Assembly (NCBI RefSeq): GCF_007066085.1
Contig: NZ_CP041405.1
Coordinates: 5,039,001-5,103,000 of the forward strand
DNA from: Paenibacillus thiaminolyticus
GTDB taxonomy: Bacteria; Bacillota; Bacilli; Paenibacillales; Paenibacillaceae
Direction: 5' to 3'
DNA length: 64,000 bases
Part shown: piece by piece, positions 9,018 to 17,754 of the stretch
How positions within the stretch are numbered: the stretch's first letter is position 1
Layout of the letters: every line of letters starts with the position of its first letter
The notes under the pieces: model-generated
Seen by the model: only the letters and a program-made list of their open reading frames with translations
The model's database searches: none
What the model was told of the DNA's origin: nothing
Translations under genes and position numbers: made by a program

Positions 9018-10733
9018 ATGCTTCGCCGTTTTTTTGCTTATTACCGGCCCTATAAATACTTGTTCCTCCTGGATTTCGGCTGCGCGGTTATCGCGGGGCT
9101 GCTGGAGCTGGGATTCCCGATCGCCGTCAACCAGGTGGTGGACAAGTTGCTGCCGGGCAATGACTGGCCGCTCATCGTCTGGGCCTGTGCCGGGCTGCTG
9201 GCGCTATATCTGCTCAATATGGGGCTGCAGTATATCGTTACCTATTGGGGCCATATGCTCGGCATCAACATCGAGACCGATATGCGCAAAAAGCTGTTCG
9301 ATCATATTCAAAAGCTCTCGTTCCGCTTTTTCGACAACAACAAGACGGGCCATCTGATGTCCCGCATGAGCAATGATTTGTTCGAGATCGGCGAGATGGC
9401 CCATCACGGGCCCGAGGATGTGTTCATCGCGGTGATGACGCTTATCGGCTCGTTCGTGCTGATGCTCACCATCAACTGGAAGCTGGCCTGCCTCACGTTC
9501 GCGATTATTCCATTCCTCATCTGGCTCGTCGTCGTCTGCAACAAGCGGATGACCCAGGCGAATCACCGGATGTTCACCGACATCGCCGATTTCAACGGAC
9601 GGGTTGAAGACACGTTCGGCGGGATCCGTGTCGTGCAGGCGTTCGCGAACGAAGGCTTCGAGCAGAAGCGCTTCGCCGTCAACAACCAGCGCTTCCGTAC
9701 GACGAAGCTGATTGCGTACCGGATTATGGCGCTCAACTCGTCGGTCAGCTATATGCTGATGCGGCTCGTCACCGTATTTGTACTCATCTGCGGCGCGTGG
9801 TTCGTCATTCGGGGGGAGCTGTCCTATGGCGAACTGGTCGGCTTCATTTTGCTGACGAACGTGTTCTTCAAGCCGATCGACAAGATCAATGCCGTCATCG
9901 AGAGCTATCCGAAGGGGATCGCGGGCTTCAAGCGCTACCTTCAAATTCTTGATACGGAGCCGGATGTGAAGGATGCGCCCGATGCGATTGAGGTGGCCCA
10001 TCTGCGCGGCGATATCCGGTACGAAGGCGTCACCTTTGCCTATGACGGCCTGGCTCCGGTGCTCGAAAATATTGATCTGACGATTTCTGCCGGAGAGACG
10101 GTCGCGTTCGTCGGGCCTTCCGGGGCGGGCAAGACGACGCTGTGCAGTCTGCTGCCGCGCTTCTATGACACCGAGGAGGGCCGCATCACGATCGACGGCA
10201 TCGATACGCGAGAGATGACGCTTGCTTCGCTGCGCCGGCAGATCGGGATCGTGCAGCAGGATGTGTTCCTGTTCGCGGGCACGCTGCGCGAGAACATTGC
10301 CTACGGGAAGCTTGGCGCGAGCGAGGATGAGATTATGGACGCGGCGCGCCGGGCACGGCTGGAGGAGTTCATCCGCTCGCAGCCGCTCGGGCTGGACACG
10401 GTCGTGGGCGAGCGGGGCGTGAAGCTGTCCGGCGGGCAGAAGCAGCGGCTGGCCATCGCCCGCATGTTCCTCAAGAATCCGCCGATTCTCATTCTGGACG
10501 AGGCGACATCCGCGCTGGATACCGAGACCGAAGCGGCCATTCAGCAATCGCTGGCTGAACTGGCGGCCGGGCGGACGACGCTTATCATCGCCCATCGCCT
10601 GGCTACGATTAAGCATGCAGACCGTATCGTCGTCGTTAATGAAGACGGCATCGCCGAGCAGGGGCGGCATGACGAGCTGCTGGCGCTGGGCGGCAGCTAC
10701 AGCCGGCTGCATCACGCCCAGTTCGGGGCATAA
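9018..10733 (+). CDS. ABC exporter, fused membrane and ATPase domains
   Basis: A 571-residue half-transporter of the MsbA/LmrA exporter type, expected to work as a homodimer in the membrane. The first 300 or so residues carry six membrane segments. The ATPase domain shows a Walker A GPSGAGKTT near residue 365, signature LSGGQKQR near 469, Walker B ILILDEATSALD with the catalytic Glu present, and an H-loop IIAHRL. The start at MLRRFFAYYRPYK was chosen over a longer frame from 8895 because AGAGG sits about 7 nt upstream and homologues begin here. There is no adjacent partner or substrate gene; multidrug or lipid export are both possible. Confidence 0.88.
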   Translation: MLRRFFAYYRPYKYLFLLDFGCAVIAGLLELGFPIAVNQVVDKLLPGNDWPLIVWACAGLLALYLLNMGLQYIVTYWGHMLGINIETDMRKKLFDHIQKLSFRFFDNNKTGHLMSRMSNDLFEIGEMAHHGPEDVFIAVMTLIGSFVLMLTINWKLACLTFAIIPFLIWLVVVCNKRMTQANHRMFTDIADFNGRVEDTFGGIRVVQAFANEGFEQKRFAVNNQRFRTTKLIAYRIMALNSSVSYMLMRLVTVFVLICGAWFVIRGELSYGELVGFILLTNVFFKPIDKINAVIESYPKGIAGFKRYLQILDTEPDVKDAPDAIEVAHLRGDIRYEGVTFAYDGLAPVLENIDLTISAGETVAFVGPSGAGKTTLCSLLPRFYDTEEGRITIDGIDTREMTLASLRRQIGIVQQDVFLFAGTLRENIAYGKLGASEDEIMDAARRARLEEFIRSQPLGLDTVVGERGVKLSGGQKQRLAIARMFLKNPPILILDEATSALDTETEAAIQQSLAELAAGRTTLIIAHRLATIKHADRIVVVNEDGIAEQGRHDELLALGGSYSRLHHAQFGA

Positions 10734-10839
10734 TTGCCGTCAGGGCTGGCACGGTGGAGGCACGAGCTCTGGTAACTTTACCGTGGCTGGCGGCGATATG
10801 CGGGGCTGCTACTTCTTCCCCGCTTGGCCCATCCTGCCA

Positions 10840-10868
10840 TTGCCAAGCGGGCGGGAATGCGGTATTAT
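10840..10868 (+). promoter_or_regulatory. SigA-type promoter of the TPP-riboswitch operon
   Basis: TTGCCA (10840-10845), 17 nt, TATTAT (10863-10868), about 25 nt upstream of the riboswitch aptamer. The -35 overlaps the right arm of a 10-bp hairpin (10819-10851) that may end the preceding ABC transcript. Confidence 0.6.
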
Positions 10869-10892
10869 AGGGGCGATTACATATTCATACAA

Positions 10893-10983
10893 ATTCGGGG
10901 GCTTGAGGAGTCAGGCTGAGATAGTAGCCAGTATACCGCTACGGACCGTTAATCTGATCTGGATAATGCCAGCGTAGAGAACC
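10893..10983 (+). promoter_or_regulatory. TPP (thiamine pyrophosphate) riboswitch aptamer
   Basis: Contains both conserved THI-element blocks: GGCTGAGA (10914-10921) and CTGATCTGGATAATGCCAG followed by CGTAG (10954-10977). It precedes a terminator hairpin and a thiamine-precursor transporter operon, so thiamine pyrophosphate should repress by premature termination. Confidence 0.95.
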
Positions 10984-11034
10984 AATGTATTTGTCGTGCG
11001 ATCATGCTTGAAGGATGATCATCGGCTTACTCTA

Positions 11035-11061
11035 CCGTCTGGGTTCCAGACGGTTTTTTTG
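11035..11061 (+). terminator. Riboswitch expression-platform terminator
   Basis: ACCGTCTGG and CCAGACGGT form a perfect 9-bp stem with a 3-nt loop followed by seven T residues, between the TPP aptamer and ykoE. Confidence 0.92.
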
Positions 11062-11092
11062 TATGAACGATGGGATAAGGGAGAGGGTAGCA

Positions 11093-11689
11093 ATGCAAGA
11101 ACAGGCAAGTGACAAGAAAGGATTGCGCTTCCAGGACATTCTCATTACCGTCATGATCGGGGTCGTCTTCGGCGTCATCTTCAAGCTGTGGGATAGCGTG
11201 TACAGCATCGTGAAGCCGCTGTTCCCGCAGGCGGGGCAATTGACTTACGGCATGTGGTTCATGGCCGGGCCGTTCGCCTACTTGCTTATCCGCAAGCCGG
11301 GCGTCGCGCTCATTGCCAGTCTGGCCGCAGCCAATCTGTCGGCCCTGCTCGGGTCGGGATGGGGGCTGGAGACGATCATGTACGGATTCGTCCAGGGCTT
11401 GGCGGCCGAGCTCGTCTTCGCCTTGGCGCGTTACCGCCGGGGAGGATTAGCGATTGCCGGAGCGGCCGGAATCATGTCGGCTGCCGGCTCTTTCCTCCTC
11501 GATCTCGGTTACGGCTATGCCAATTACGAGACATGGGTGCTTGTGCTGAAATACGGGCTGCGCGTCATCAGCGCCTTCACGTTCGCCGGCATCTTCGCAT
11601 ACTTCCTGATGCGCGCGCTGGAGGCGACCGGGGTAACCAATTCGATTCGGCCAGTTGGGAAGGAAGAATATGCGGCTCTGGACCGGTAG
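11093..11689 (+). CDS. ykoE: ECF transporter S component YkoE (hydroxymethylpyrimidine/thiamine precursor)
   Basis: A 198-residue membrane protein with about five or six hydrophobic segments and the YkoE-type substrate-binding look (QDILITVMIGVVFGVIFKLWDSVY at the start, FVQGLAAELVFAL in the middle). It gives an ECF transporter its specificity for a thiamine building block. The start MQEQASDKK is preceded by GGGAGAGGG; an upstream in-frame start at 11015 lies inside the riboswitch terminator and is excluded. It is first in an operon with the ATPase and EcfT genes. The companion thiamine-binding ykoF of Bacillus is absent. Confidence 0.88.
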   Translation: MQEQASDKKGLRFQDILITVMIGVVFGVIFKLWDSVYSIVKPLFPQAGQLTYGMWFMAGPFAYLLIRKPGVALIASLAAANLSALLGSGWGLETIMYGFVQGLAAELVFALARYRRGGLAIAGAAGIMSAAGSFLLDLGYGYANYETWVLVLKYGLRVISAFTFAGIFAYFLMRALEATGVTNSIRPVGKEEYAALDR

Positions 11690-11752
11690 GCGCAGGACAC
11701 CGGCTGGCGGGCAGGCCCGCAAGCCGGTCATCAAGGGCACAACAACGATGGG

Positions 11753-13294
11753 GTGTTGGGATTGACACAAGAACGAGCGGCCTCAACCTCGGCCGCGATT
11801 ACGAATCTGAGATTGAAATTCCCGGGAGAGGCGTCCTTGCTGTTCAAGGACCTCTCCTTCTCGATTGCTGCGGGGGAGAAGGTGCTGCTGCTCGGACCGA
11901 GCGGCTGCGGCAAATCGACGCTGCTGCAAGTGCTGAGCGGCATTATGCCGGGCTCGGTGGAAGTCCCGCTCAAATACGAGCGGAGGCAGCTCCCGGATAG
12001 CTGGGGCTTCGTGTTCCAGGATCCGGATACCCAGTTCTGCATGCCGTATGTCGATGAGGAATTGGCATTCGTCCTGGAGAATCTGTCGGTTCCGCGGGAG
12101 CAGATGGAGCCGCGCATGATAAGCATATTGGAGCGGGTCGGGCTGCGGCTGGATGAACTGCATACGCCGATTGCGGCGCTATCGCAGGGCATGAAGCAGC
12201 GGCTGGCGCTCGCCTCCGTCCTGCTGCTGGAGCCGGAGGTGCTGTTCCTGGATGAACCTTCGGCTCTGCTCGATCCGGAAGGGACGCAGCAGATCTGGGA
12301 GACGGTGAAGGACATCGCCGGCTCGCATACGCTGCTGATCGTGGAGCACAAGCTGGAGTTGGTAGCCGATATCGTTGATCGGGTTGTACTGTTCGACAGC
12401 GAGGGCCGCATTATGGCAGATGGCGAGCCAGGTGCTATTTTCACGATGCACAAGGAGAAGCTGATCGAATACGGCATCTGGTATCCGGACGTGTGGCGGG
12501 ATCATGTGAAGTCGGAGGCGTACCGCGCCGTCGCGAGCGCCAAGCGGCGGCAGCGCCAGACCGAAGCGGCGACCGCTCTTCGGGAGGAGCCGATCATCGC
12601 CTTGCGCGGGTTCTCCGGTTACCGGGGAGAAGCCGAGGCCATCGCCGTCGAGGCGGCCGATGTCTATCCGGGCGAATGGATCGCCGTCACGGGCCCGAAC
12701 GGCGCAGGCAAGAGCACGCTGCTGCTGTCCCTGATGCGGCTGCTTCGCACCAGCGGCTCCTATGTTATCGGGGGACGTCCGGTCCCGGAGCCGAAGCAGC
12801 GCGGCTGGTTCCGGAAGGCCCGGCCGGAACCGCCGGACGAGCTGGCCTTCGTCTTCCAGAACCCGGAGATGCAGTTCCTGACCGATTCCGTCTACGAGGA
12901 GCTGGCTTACGGCTTGCGGCTGGCGGAGTGGTCTGACGCTGAGATTGAGCGGCAGGTGACGGCCTTGATGGCGGCCTTCGATCTGGATATGGGAGCGGGC
13001 CGGCATCCGTACCATCTCTCGCTGGGGCAGAAGCGCCGCCTCAGCGTCGCCACCGCCGTCGTGCGGGAGCATCCGGTTCTGCTGCTTGACGAGCCGACCT
13101 TCGGCCAAGACGCGAGGAACACGTTCGCGATCCTCGACAAGCTGGAGCGTCTGCGGGCGGCAGGGACGGCTATCGTGATGGTCACGCATGATCTGAATAT
13201 CGTGCGTCACTATGCCGATCGCGTGTGGCAGGTCGAAATGGGCCGACTAACGGTGTTGGATACGAGCAGGGAACGGGAGGCGCAGCTTACATGA
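11753..13294 (+). CDS. ykoD: ECF transporter duplicated ATPase YkoD
   Basis: A 513-residue protein carrying two ABC ATPase domains in tandem, as in YkoD. Domain 1: Walker A GPSGCGKST near residue 48, signature LSQGMKQR near 143, Walker B VLFLDEPSALLD. Domain 2: Walker A GPNGAGKST near 315, signature LSLGQKRR near 421, Walker B VLLLDEPTFGQD. It energises uptake with YkoE and YkoC. The start codon is non-ATG: GTG 11753 is used here, but TTG 11762, 6 nt after GGGGTG, is at least as likely. A strong GC hairpin (11699-11728) separates it from ykoE. The stop overlaps the next ATG. Confidence 0.9.
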   Translation: MLGLTQERAASTSAAITNLRLKFPGEASLLFKDLSFSIAAGEKVLLLGPSGCGKSTLLQVLSGIMPGSVEVPLKYERRQLPDSWGFVFQDPDTQFCMPYVDEELAFVLENLSVPREQMEPRMISILERVGLRLDELHTPIAALSQGMKQRLALASVLLLEPEVLFLDEPSALLDPEGTQQIWETVKDIAGSHTLLIVEHKLELVADIVDRVVLFDSEGRIMADGEPGAIFTMHKEKLIEYGIWYPDVWRDHVKSEAYRAVASAKRRQRQTEAATALREEPIIALRGFSGYRGEAEAIAVEAADVYPGEWIAVTGPNGAGKSTLLLSLMRLLRTSGSYVIGGRPVPEPKQRGWFRKARPEPPDELAFVFQNPEMQFLTDSVYEELAYGLRLAEWSDAEIERQVTALMAAFDLDMGAGRHPYHLSLGQKRRLSVATAVVREHPVLLLDEPTFGQDARNTFAILDKLERLRAAGTAIVMVTHDLNIVRHYADRVWQVEMGRLTVLDTSREREAQLT

Positions 13295-14082
13295 ATCTAC
13301 TGACACCGCAGACCGAGACCTGGCTGCATCGCGTCAACCCGGCCTATAAGCTGTTCGTCTTCGTGCTGCTGCTTCTTGTCACCTTGCTGAACAGGCAATT
13401 CGACTTCGCCTTGAATCAGCTGATTGCCTATACGGCGCTGCTGTTCCTGTGCAGCGGCCACTCCCGGAAGAAAGTGCTGCTGATTACGCTGCCGTTCCTG
13501 TTCTTGTTCATCTCTTCCGCTTCGACGATGATCCTGTTCGGCAAAGGCGAGCATATCTGGTGGTCGTGGGGGCTGATTCGCATCTCCGAAGAGAGCTTCT
13601 ACCGCGGTCTGATGCTGGGCTGCAAGACGCTGACCTTCGGCATGCTGGGGCTGGCCTTTGCCTTGACGACGAAGCCGATTCAGCTCTTCTACGCCTTGAT
13701 GCAGCAGTTCCGGCTTCCCGCCAAATACGCCTACAGCTTCATTGCCTCGATCCGGATGCTTCCCGCGGTCTGGGATGATATCCGCACGCGATCTGACGCG
13801 CTGACCGTGCGGGGTGCGCGCTATGCCAAGGGAATCAAGGGCATGTTCGAGCGGCTGCGCAATTACGCGCTGCCGCTGCTGGCGCAGAGCATCCGCCGGG
13901 CCCAGCGCGTCGCCGTCGCGATGGAAGCGAAGCGGTTCCAGATGGGAAAGGCGCGCACGTATTACTATGTGACACGGTATACCCGTGCCGACATCGGCTT
14001 CACGCTCGTGATGCTCGGCCTGATGGCGGCAGCGTATTATATGGCGGTTCGGCTGCCGCTTGTCGGGTGGGGGCTGGGCTGA
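13291..14082 (+). CDS. ykoC: ECF transporter transmembrane component YkoC (EcfT)
   Basis: A 263-residue polytopic membrane protein of the EcfT/CbiQ family, which couples the ATPase to the S component. It has an amphipathic C-terminal part with the coupling-helix motif AMEAKRF near residue 211 (family AMxARGF). The ATG overlaps the ykoD stop (ATGA), with GGGAGG upstream, so the two are co-translated. It completes a ykoE-ykoD-ykoC order under one TPP riboswitch. Confidence 0.9.
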   Translation: MNLLTPQTETWLHRVNPAYKLFVFVLLLLVTLLNRQFDFALNQLIAYTALLFLCSGHSRKKVLLITLPFLFLFISSASTMILFGKGEHIWWSWGLIRISEESFYRGLMLGCKTLTFGMLGLAFALTTKPIQLFYALMQQFRLPAKYAYSFIASIRMLPAVWDDIRTRSDALTVRGARYAKGIKGMFERLRNYALPLLAQSIRRAQRVAVAMEAKRFQMGKARTYYYVTRYTRADIGFTLVMLGLMAAAYYMAVRLPLVGWGLG

Positions 14083-14118
14083 GGCGGGTCTCCCGCCCGT
14101 TGCCCATGCCGCTGCCGG

Positions 14119-15423
14119 CTATCCTTGAAGATCTGACTGCTGGCGTTCCAGCCGGAGGGATGGATTGCGTGCCGCGAAGAACCCCTCCTTCATCGCATCG
14201 GTGGCCGGCAAGCTCCGCGAGACGGCATCGAGCGACCAGTAGAGCCCGACGGCCGCCACCGCTAATCCGCAGGAAGCGATGACTCCGGCGCTGGGCAGCA
14301 GCGTGCCGAGGCTGCCGCCGATCAGGCTTCCGATCGGTGAAGCGATTCCGCTTAACCCGGAAGCCGCCGCGAACACAACGCCCAATTGGCGCTGCGGGAC
14401 GCCTTTTTGAATGACAGTGTTGATAAGGACATTGACGGCTCCGCCGGGAAGCCAGGCCAGGCCATAGAGGAGAACGGTAAGCCATATCCAGGGGCTGAAT
14501 ACGCTCAGCGACCATAAGATTCCGCATGACAGATAGGCGATGGAATACAGGAAGCCTAGCCGGAGGCGCTCCAGCTTCACATAAGGCGAGCATATGGCGC
14601 CGATCAGACTGCAGAGCGCTTGCGCCGTCAGCAGAATGCCATAAATTCCAGGTCCTCCAATCTGGCTGCTAAAAGCAGGCAGAAGACTGAAGGTCGCTCC
14701 CCCGGCGGCATTAATGGCGATGACCCCGAAGAGAAGCCGGGAGAGGGGCGTTGCCACCAGAAGCCGTATGCCTTCTCTCATGTCGGATATATATTTCCTC
14801 ACCGGATGAGAGGCTGGCTTCGGCTCCGCGTGCAGCTTTCTTTCCTCGGTTGCGGTAGCGGGAATACGGATCTGCGCAAAGAGAAGGGCTCCAATGAAGA
14901 AGCCGACCGAATTCCAGAGATACAGCGAGATGGCGCCGAGCAGTGCGATGAGCGCGCCTGACAATGCATTGCAGGCTACTTCCATGCCCTGATAGGCAAT
15001 CGAGAACAGGGAATTGCCCTGGGTAAGATGCTTCTTCGCCACCAATCGGGGCAGCGCCGACAATTGCGCCGGATAGACCCACATATTGCATGCGGACAAT
15101 ATCGGCGTAAGGGTGAGCACCAGGCCAACGCTCAAAAATCCGCCATACGCCGCCAGCGGAACGATGAGCAGCAGAATGCCCTGCAGGAGCTGGGTGTATA
15201 CGAGAATGCTCCGAATGGGGAGGCGGTCGATGATGGGCCCGGACAGAAGCTGAATCAGTCTGGGAATAAGGGATAAAAAGCCCGCCAGTCCCGTATACAG
15301 CGTGGAACCGCCCAAGTCATACACAAGCCACATCGCTGCCACGGCATAGAGGCTGTCTCCGATGTTCGTCAGGATGCGCCCCGCGAACATAAGCGTGAAA
15401 TTCCGGTTTTGAAAAATGTCCAA
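14119..15423 (-). CDS. MFS efflux transporter
   Basis: A 434-residue major-facilitator protein with 12 predicted membrane segments; the N-terminal MDIFQNRNFTLMFAGRILTNIGDSLYAVAAMWLV is typical of the enterobactin-exporter-like/multidrug branch. The start is a TTG with GGAGGG about 6 nt upstream. It lies 35 nt downstream of the ArsR-like regulator gene on the same strand and is probably co-transcribed and controlled by it. The substrate is unknown; drug or metabolite efflux is inferred. Confidence 0.85.
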   Translation of the reverse strand: MDIFQNRNFTLMFAGRILTNIGDSLYAVAAMWLVYDLGGSTLYTGLAGFLSLIPRLIQLLSGPIIDRLPIRSILVYTQLLQGILLLIVPLAAYGGFLSVGLVLTLTPILSACNMWVYPAQLSALPRLVAKKHLTQGNSLFSIAYQGMEVACNALSGALIALLGAISLYLWNSVGFFIGALLFAQIRIPATATEERKLHAEPKPASHPVRKYISDMREGIRLLVATPLSRLLFGVIAINAAGGATFSLLPAFSSQIGGPGIYGILLTAQALCSLIGAICSPYVKLERLRLGFLYSIAYLSCGILWSLSVFSPWIWLTVLLYGLAWLPGGAVNVLINTVIQKGVPQRQLGVVFAAASGLSGIASPIGSLIGGSLGTLLPSAGVIASCGLAVAAVGLYWSLDAVSRSLPATDAMKEGFFAARNPSLRLERQQSDLQG

Positions 15424-15458
15424 TACAATCCCTCCACGTTATGGCACTCGGACGCCAA

Positions 15459-15956
15459 TCAAGACTTCTGCTCCGTTGACACCATCTTCACGCCAATCGC
15501 GAACTCCTGACTGTTATCTTCATGATTGTCCGCCGTTTTCCGGACCCACTGCTCCAGCAAAGAACGAAACTCGGATACAAGCTCCTCCCGCTGCTCGGGT
15601 GAGAGATACAACCGGAGGCTGAGCAGGGTACGGGATACGTCATCCAGATCTTGCGCCAATGCCGGATCGTTGAATTGATCGCCCTCCGAGCTGTACCATT
15701 TGGCCTTCGCCTTGTAGTACTTTTCAATAATTCCGCCCGCTGACTGGGTATCCACGAGATCAATCAGCCCGCCTTCATACAGCTTCTGTATATGGTAGTG
15801 AATGCTGCCGGGTGTCTGCTTCAGTTCATCGGCGACCTGCTTCGCTGTCTTGGGCTTGTCTTGAAGGGCGGCAATAATCTTGATTCGCTTGGCACTGCCA
15901 AGCAGCTTGGATTGTTCGACTGAGATCGGAAGAGAGGACTGCGGTGTTACGTCCAT
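15459..15956 (-). CDS. ArsR-like winged-helix transcriptional regulator
   Basis: 165 residues. An N-terminal winged helix (LGSAKRIKIIAALQDKPKTAKQVADELKQTPGSIHYHIQKLYEGGLIDLV, about residues 18-68) resembles HTH_20/ArsR-type repressors. A helical C-terminal part has no metal-binding Cys pair. It is preceded by TAAGGAGG. It probably represses itself and the downstream MFS exporter through the palindrome at 16009-16042. The ligand is unknown. Confidence 0.82.
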   Translation of the reverse strand: MDVTPQSSLPISVEQSKLLGSAKRIKIIAALQDKPKTAKQVADELKQTPGSIHYHIQKLYEGGLIDLVDTQSAGGIIEKYYKAKAKWYSSEGDQFNDPALAQDLDDVSRTLLSLRLYLSPEQREELVSEFRSLLEQWVRKTADNHEDNSQEFAIGVKMVSTEQKS

Positions 15957-16008
15957 TGATAGGAACCTCCTTAATAAAATGGAGTAGTACGAGCAAATAT
16001 GTTGGATA

Positions 16009-16042
16009 ATCTAATTATTTAGTTCGTTCTAAAAAATTAGAT
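16009..16042. promoter_or_regulatory. 34-bp operator-like palindrome
   Basis: ATCTAATT-A-TTTAG, a 6-nt centre TTCGTT, then CTAAA-A-AATTAGAT. The arms are complementary except for one A/A position. It lies between the divergent ArsR-like gene (start 15956) and the small membrane protein (start 16130). With no T run or transcript end nearby, an operator is more likely than a terminator. Confidence 0.65.
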
Positions 16043-16129
16043 CGTATATGCAAATTATACTACCGTACGTGGCATGTTTTGTAAACACCCATTTATCCTT
16101 ATAAATAATCTTCTCAAAGGGGGATGATC

Positions 16130-16408
16130 ATGACTACTAAAGAAGTAGTACAGTCCATTGTTATCCACGGCTTTTTAGGTTATTTGTGGGTTCTTTTCAT
16201 CACCCATATCGTAAACGTGGCTAATTCAATGGACTATATGATAGCACGATCTCTTCTCATCCTGGCAGGTACACTTTTGTTTTGGTCGATCGTTAACCGG
16301 ATTACTCCATTTCACAGTTATAAATTTACGCACCCTGCCAAAATCGCAGGTATTATTTCCTTTGTCTTGGTTGTATTGCTACAAGTGTTCGGACTCACTA
16401 TTGTATAA
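16130..16408 (+). CDS. Small membrane protein, function unknown
   Basis: 92 residues with three hydrophobic segments (about residues 10-30, 38-58 and 70-90) and short loops. The start is the second ATG, 6 nt after AAAGGGGG. It is clearly AT-richer than its neighbours, which hints at a different origin. It ends just before a shared terminator and lies divergent from the ArsR-like/MFS pair, so it might be controlled by the same palindrome. I do not recognise the family. Confidence 0.6.
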   Translation: MTTKEVVQSIVIHGFLGYLWVLFITHIVNVANSMDYMIARSLLILAGTLLFWSIVNRITPFHSYKFTHPAKIAGIISFVLVVLLQVFGLTIV

Positions 16409-16427
16409 ACCGGACGGAAAATCCTCA

Positions 16428-16461
16428 AAAAAGAGACGATCGCACCAGATCGTCTCTTTGG
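16428..16461. terminator. Bidirectional terminator
   Basis: AAAGAGACGATC and GATCGTCTCTTT (16430-16459) form a perfect 12-bp stem flanked by A and T runs, between the convergent small membrane protein and HAD genes. Confidence 0.88.
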
Positions 16462-16490
16462 CAATCTTGTTGATAATACGGCAGCCCGGT

Positions 16491-17267
16491 TCAACTCGAG
16501 GCCAGCAATGGAAGCCGTGCCGCGAGCTCCTGGATCTTGGCGATAATGCGCGGTTCATCGTCTCCTTGTAGCGGAATTTCTTCCGTTGCATAGGCCGCCA
16601 GCTCCGGATGATGGCCGATCATGACCGCATGCCCGGCCGTCCGGAACATCGGGATATCATTCGCGTCGTTGCCGAAGGCGATGAAGCTGCTTTCCTTGAC
16701 GCCGAGGCGTTGGAGCGCGTTCCATTTATGAATATTCGGCGGACTGAGGTCGATGACGTCCTCGTGGCGGTGACGATGCACGACGACCCCGAGGCGGGAC
16801 AGCTTCTCCGCCAGACCTTCCATATCGCGAGCAGATAGGATCAGAATCTTCACTATCGTCTTCAGCTCTTCGAGGGCAATGCAGCGCGCCAGCCGGGACG
16901 GGTCGAGATTGTTCCGAATCGGATGGTCGTCCGGACCGGTATAAGCATAATCCCAGTCGCTATCGATGAGGTAGGCGGCTTCATGCTCGGCGATAAGCGC
17001 AAGCAGTGTCGAAGCTTGCTCTGCCGTGAAGGCTTCGGTGTGCACGACCCGGCCTTCCTTGGCAATCATGGAGCCGTTGCCCCCGATAAGCGAACCGCCA
17101 TGGAGAGATTCAGGGAGCACAGGCAGCATATCCCGAAGCGGGCGGGCAGAGGCAAAGATCACTTCATGGCCCTTTTGGCCCAAGTCCTTCAGACATTGCA
17201 CAATCGGGTCCGTCAGCGGCTTCCCGCGGAAGCATATAGTACCATCCAAGTCAAACACAAATTGCAA
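16491..17267 (-). CDS. HAD-superfamily hydrolase, Cof type
   Basis: 258 residues with the four HAD motifs: I FDLDGTICFRG at the N-terminus (nucleophile Asp6), II FASARP near residue 40, III the Lys in SPPNIHKWNAL, IV FGNDANDIPMF. The Cof/YidA-type cap lies between motifs II and III. These are cytosolic phosphatases acting on sugar phosphates or flavin/pyridoxal phosphates; the substrate cannot be predicted. The start is a TTG with GAGGG about 6 nt upstream. Confidence 0.87.
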   Translation of the reverse strand: MQFVFDLDGTICFRGKPLTDPIVQCLKDLGQKGHEVIFASARPLRDMLPVLPESLHGGSLIGGNGSMIAKEGRVVHTEAFTAEQASTLLALIAEHEAAYLIDSDWDYAYTGPDDHPIRNNLDPSRLARCIALEELKTIVKILILSARDMEGLAEKLSRLGVVVHRHRHEDVIDLSPPNIHKWNALQRLGVKESSFIAFGNDANDIPMFRTAGHAVMIGHHPELAAYATEEIPLQGDDEPRIIAKIQELAARLPLLASS

Positions 17268-17672
17268 CAGGATTCCCTCATTTCGACAGATTATATGTAA
17301 CAGGATGATAGATGTAACATAACGTTTTCTTGAATTTACCGCTCTCGTCCAGTAGCATAATCATTATCGCAGAAAAGAGTGCTTCTCTCAATTCGTCGGC
17401 GACACGATGTGACGCGATTCTATCAATTACAACAATCTCATCCTATTACGATAACTCCACAAGATAAAACCCGCAGCGTGCCAATCCATCTAGCGTTGCT
17501 TCCATACATAGATATAGATACGGCTGTTCCTCTCTGCATCTGCGGCAATGGGGAGAATTCTCCTAGTCCATTTCTCTTATATATAACGGTGTTTTGGAGA
17601 AGGATCCCAGACTATAGTACAGGCCGTAGAACGTTCGTTAGTTGAATATAAGTAAATATTTGAAAATTTAAA

Positions 17673-17702
17673 GAAGGATTTGGCTCTCTTTTTGTAGAAT
17701 TA
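17673..17702 (+). promoter_or_regulatory. Perfect SigH-type promoter before the first kinase
   Basis: GAAGGATTT (17673-17681), 12 nt, GTAGAATTA (17694-17702). Every position agrees with the Bacillus SigH consensus RNAGGAWWW-N11-12-RNNGAATWW. It lies about 50 nt upstream of the kinase ATG, in a 487-nt gap that otherwise holds no gene; an open frame at 17379-17645 lacks coding character. Confidence 0.7.
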
Positions 17703-17754
17703 TTGCGAAATGGGGTAAAATGGCGAAACTAAGAGAAACGTGTAGGGGTGTGCG

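Noticed and set aside
10819..10851. 10-bp GC hairpin after the ABC exporter, as a terminator
   Set aside because: No T run follows, and its right arm overlaps the -35 of the next promoter; kept only as a note there.
17379..17645. 88-codon open frame upstream of kinase 1
   Set aside because: No ribosome site, odd composition and no resemblance to a protein family; the region is better explained as promoter DNA.
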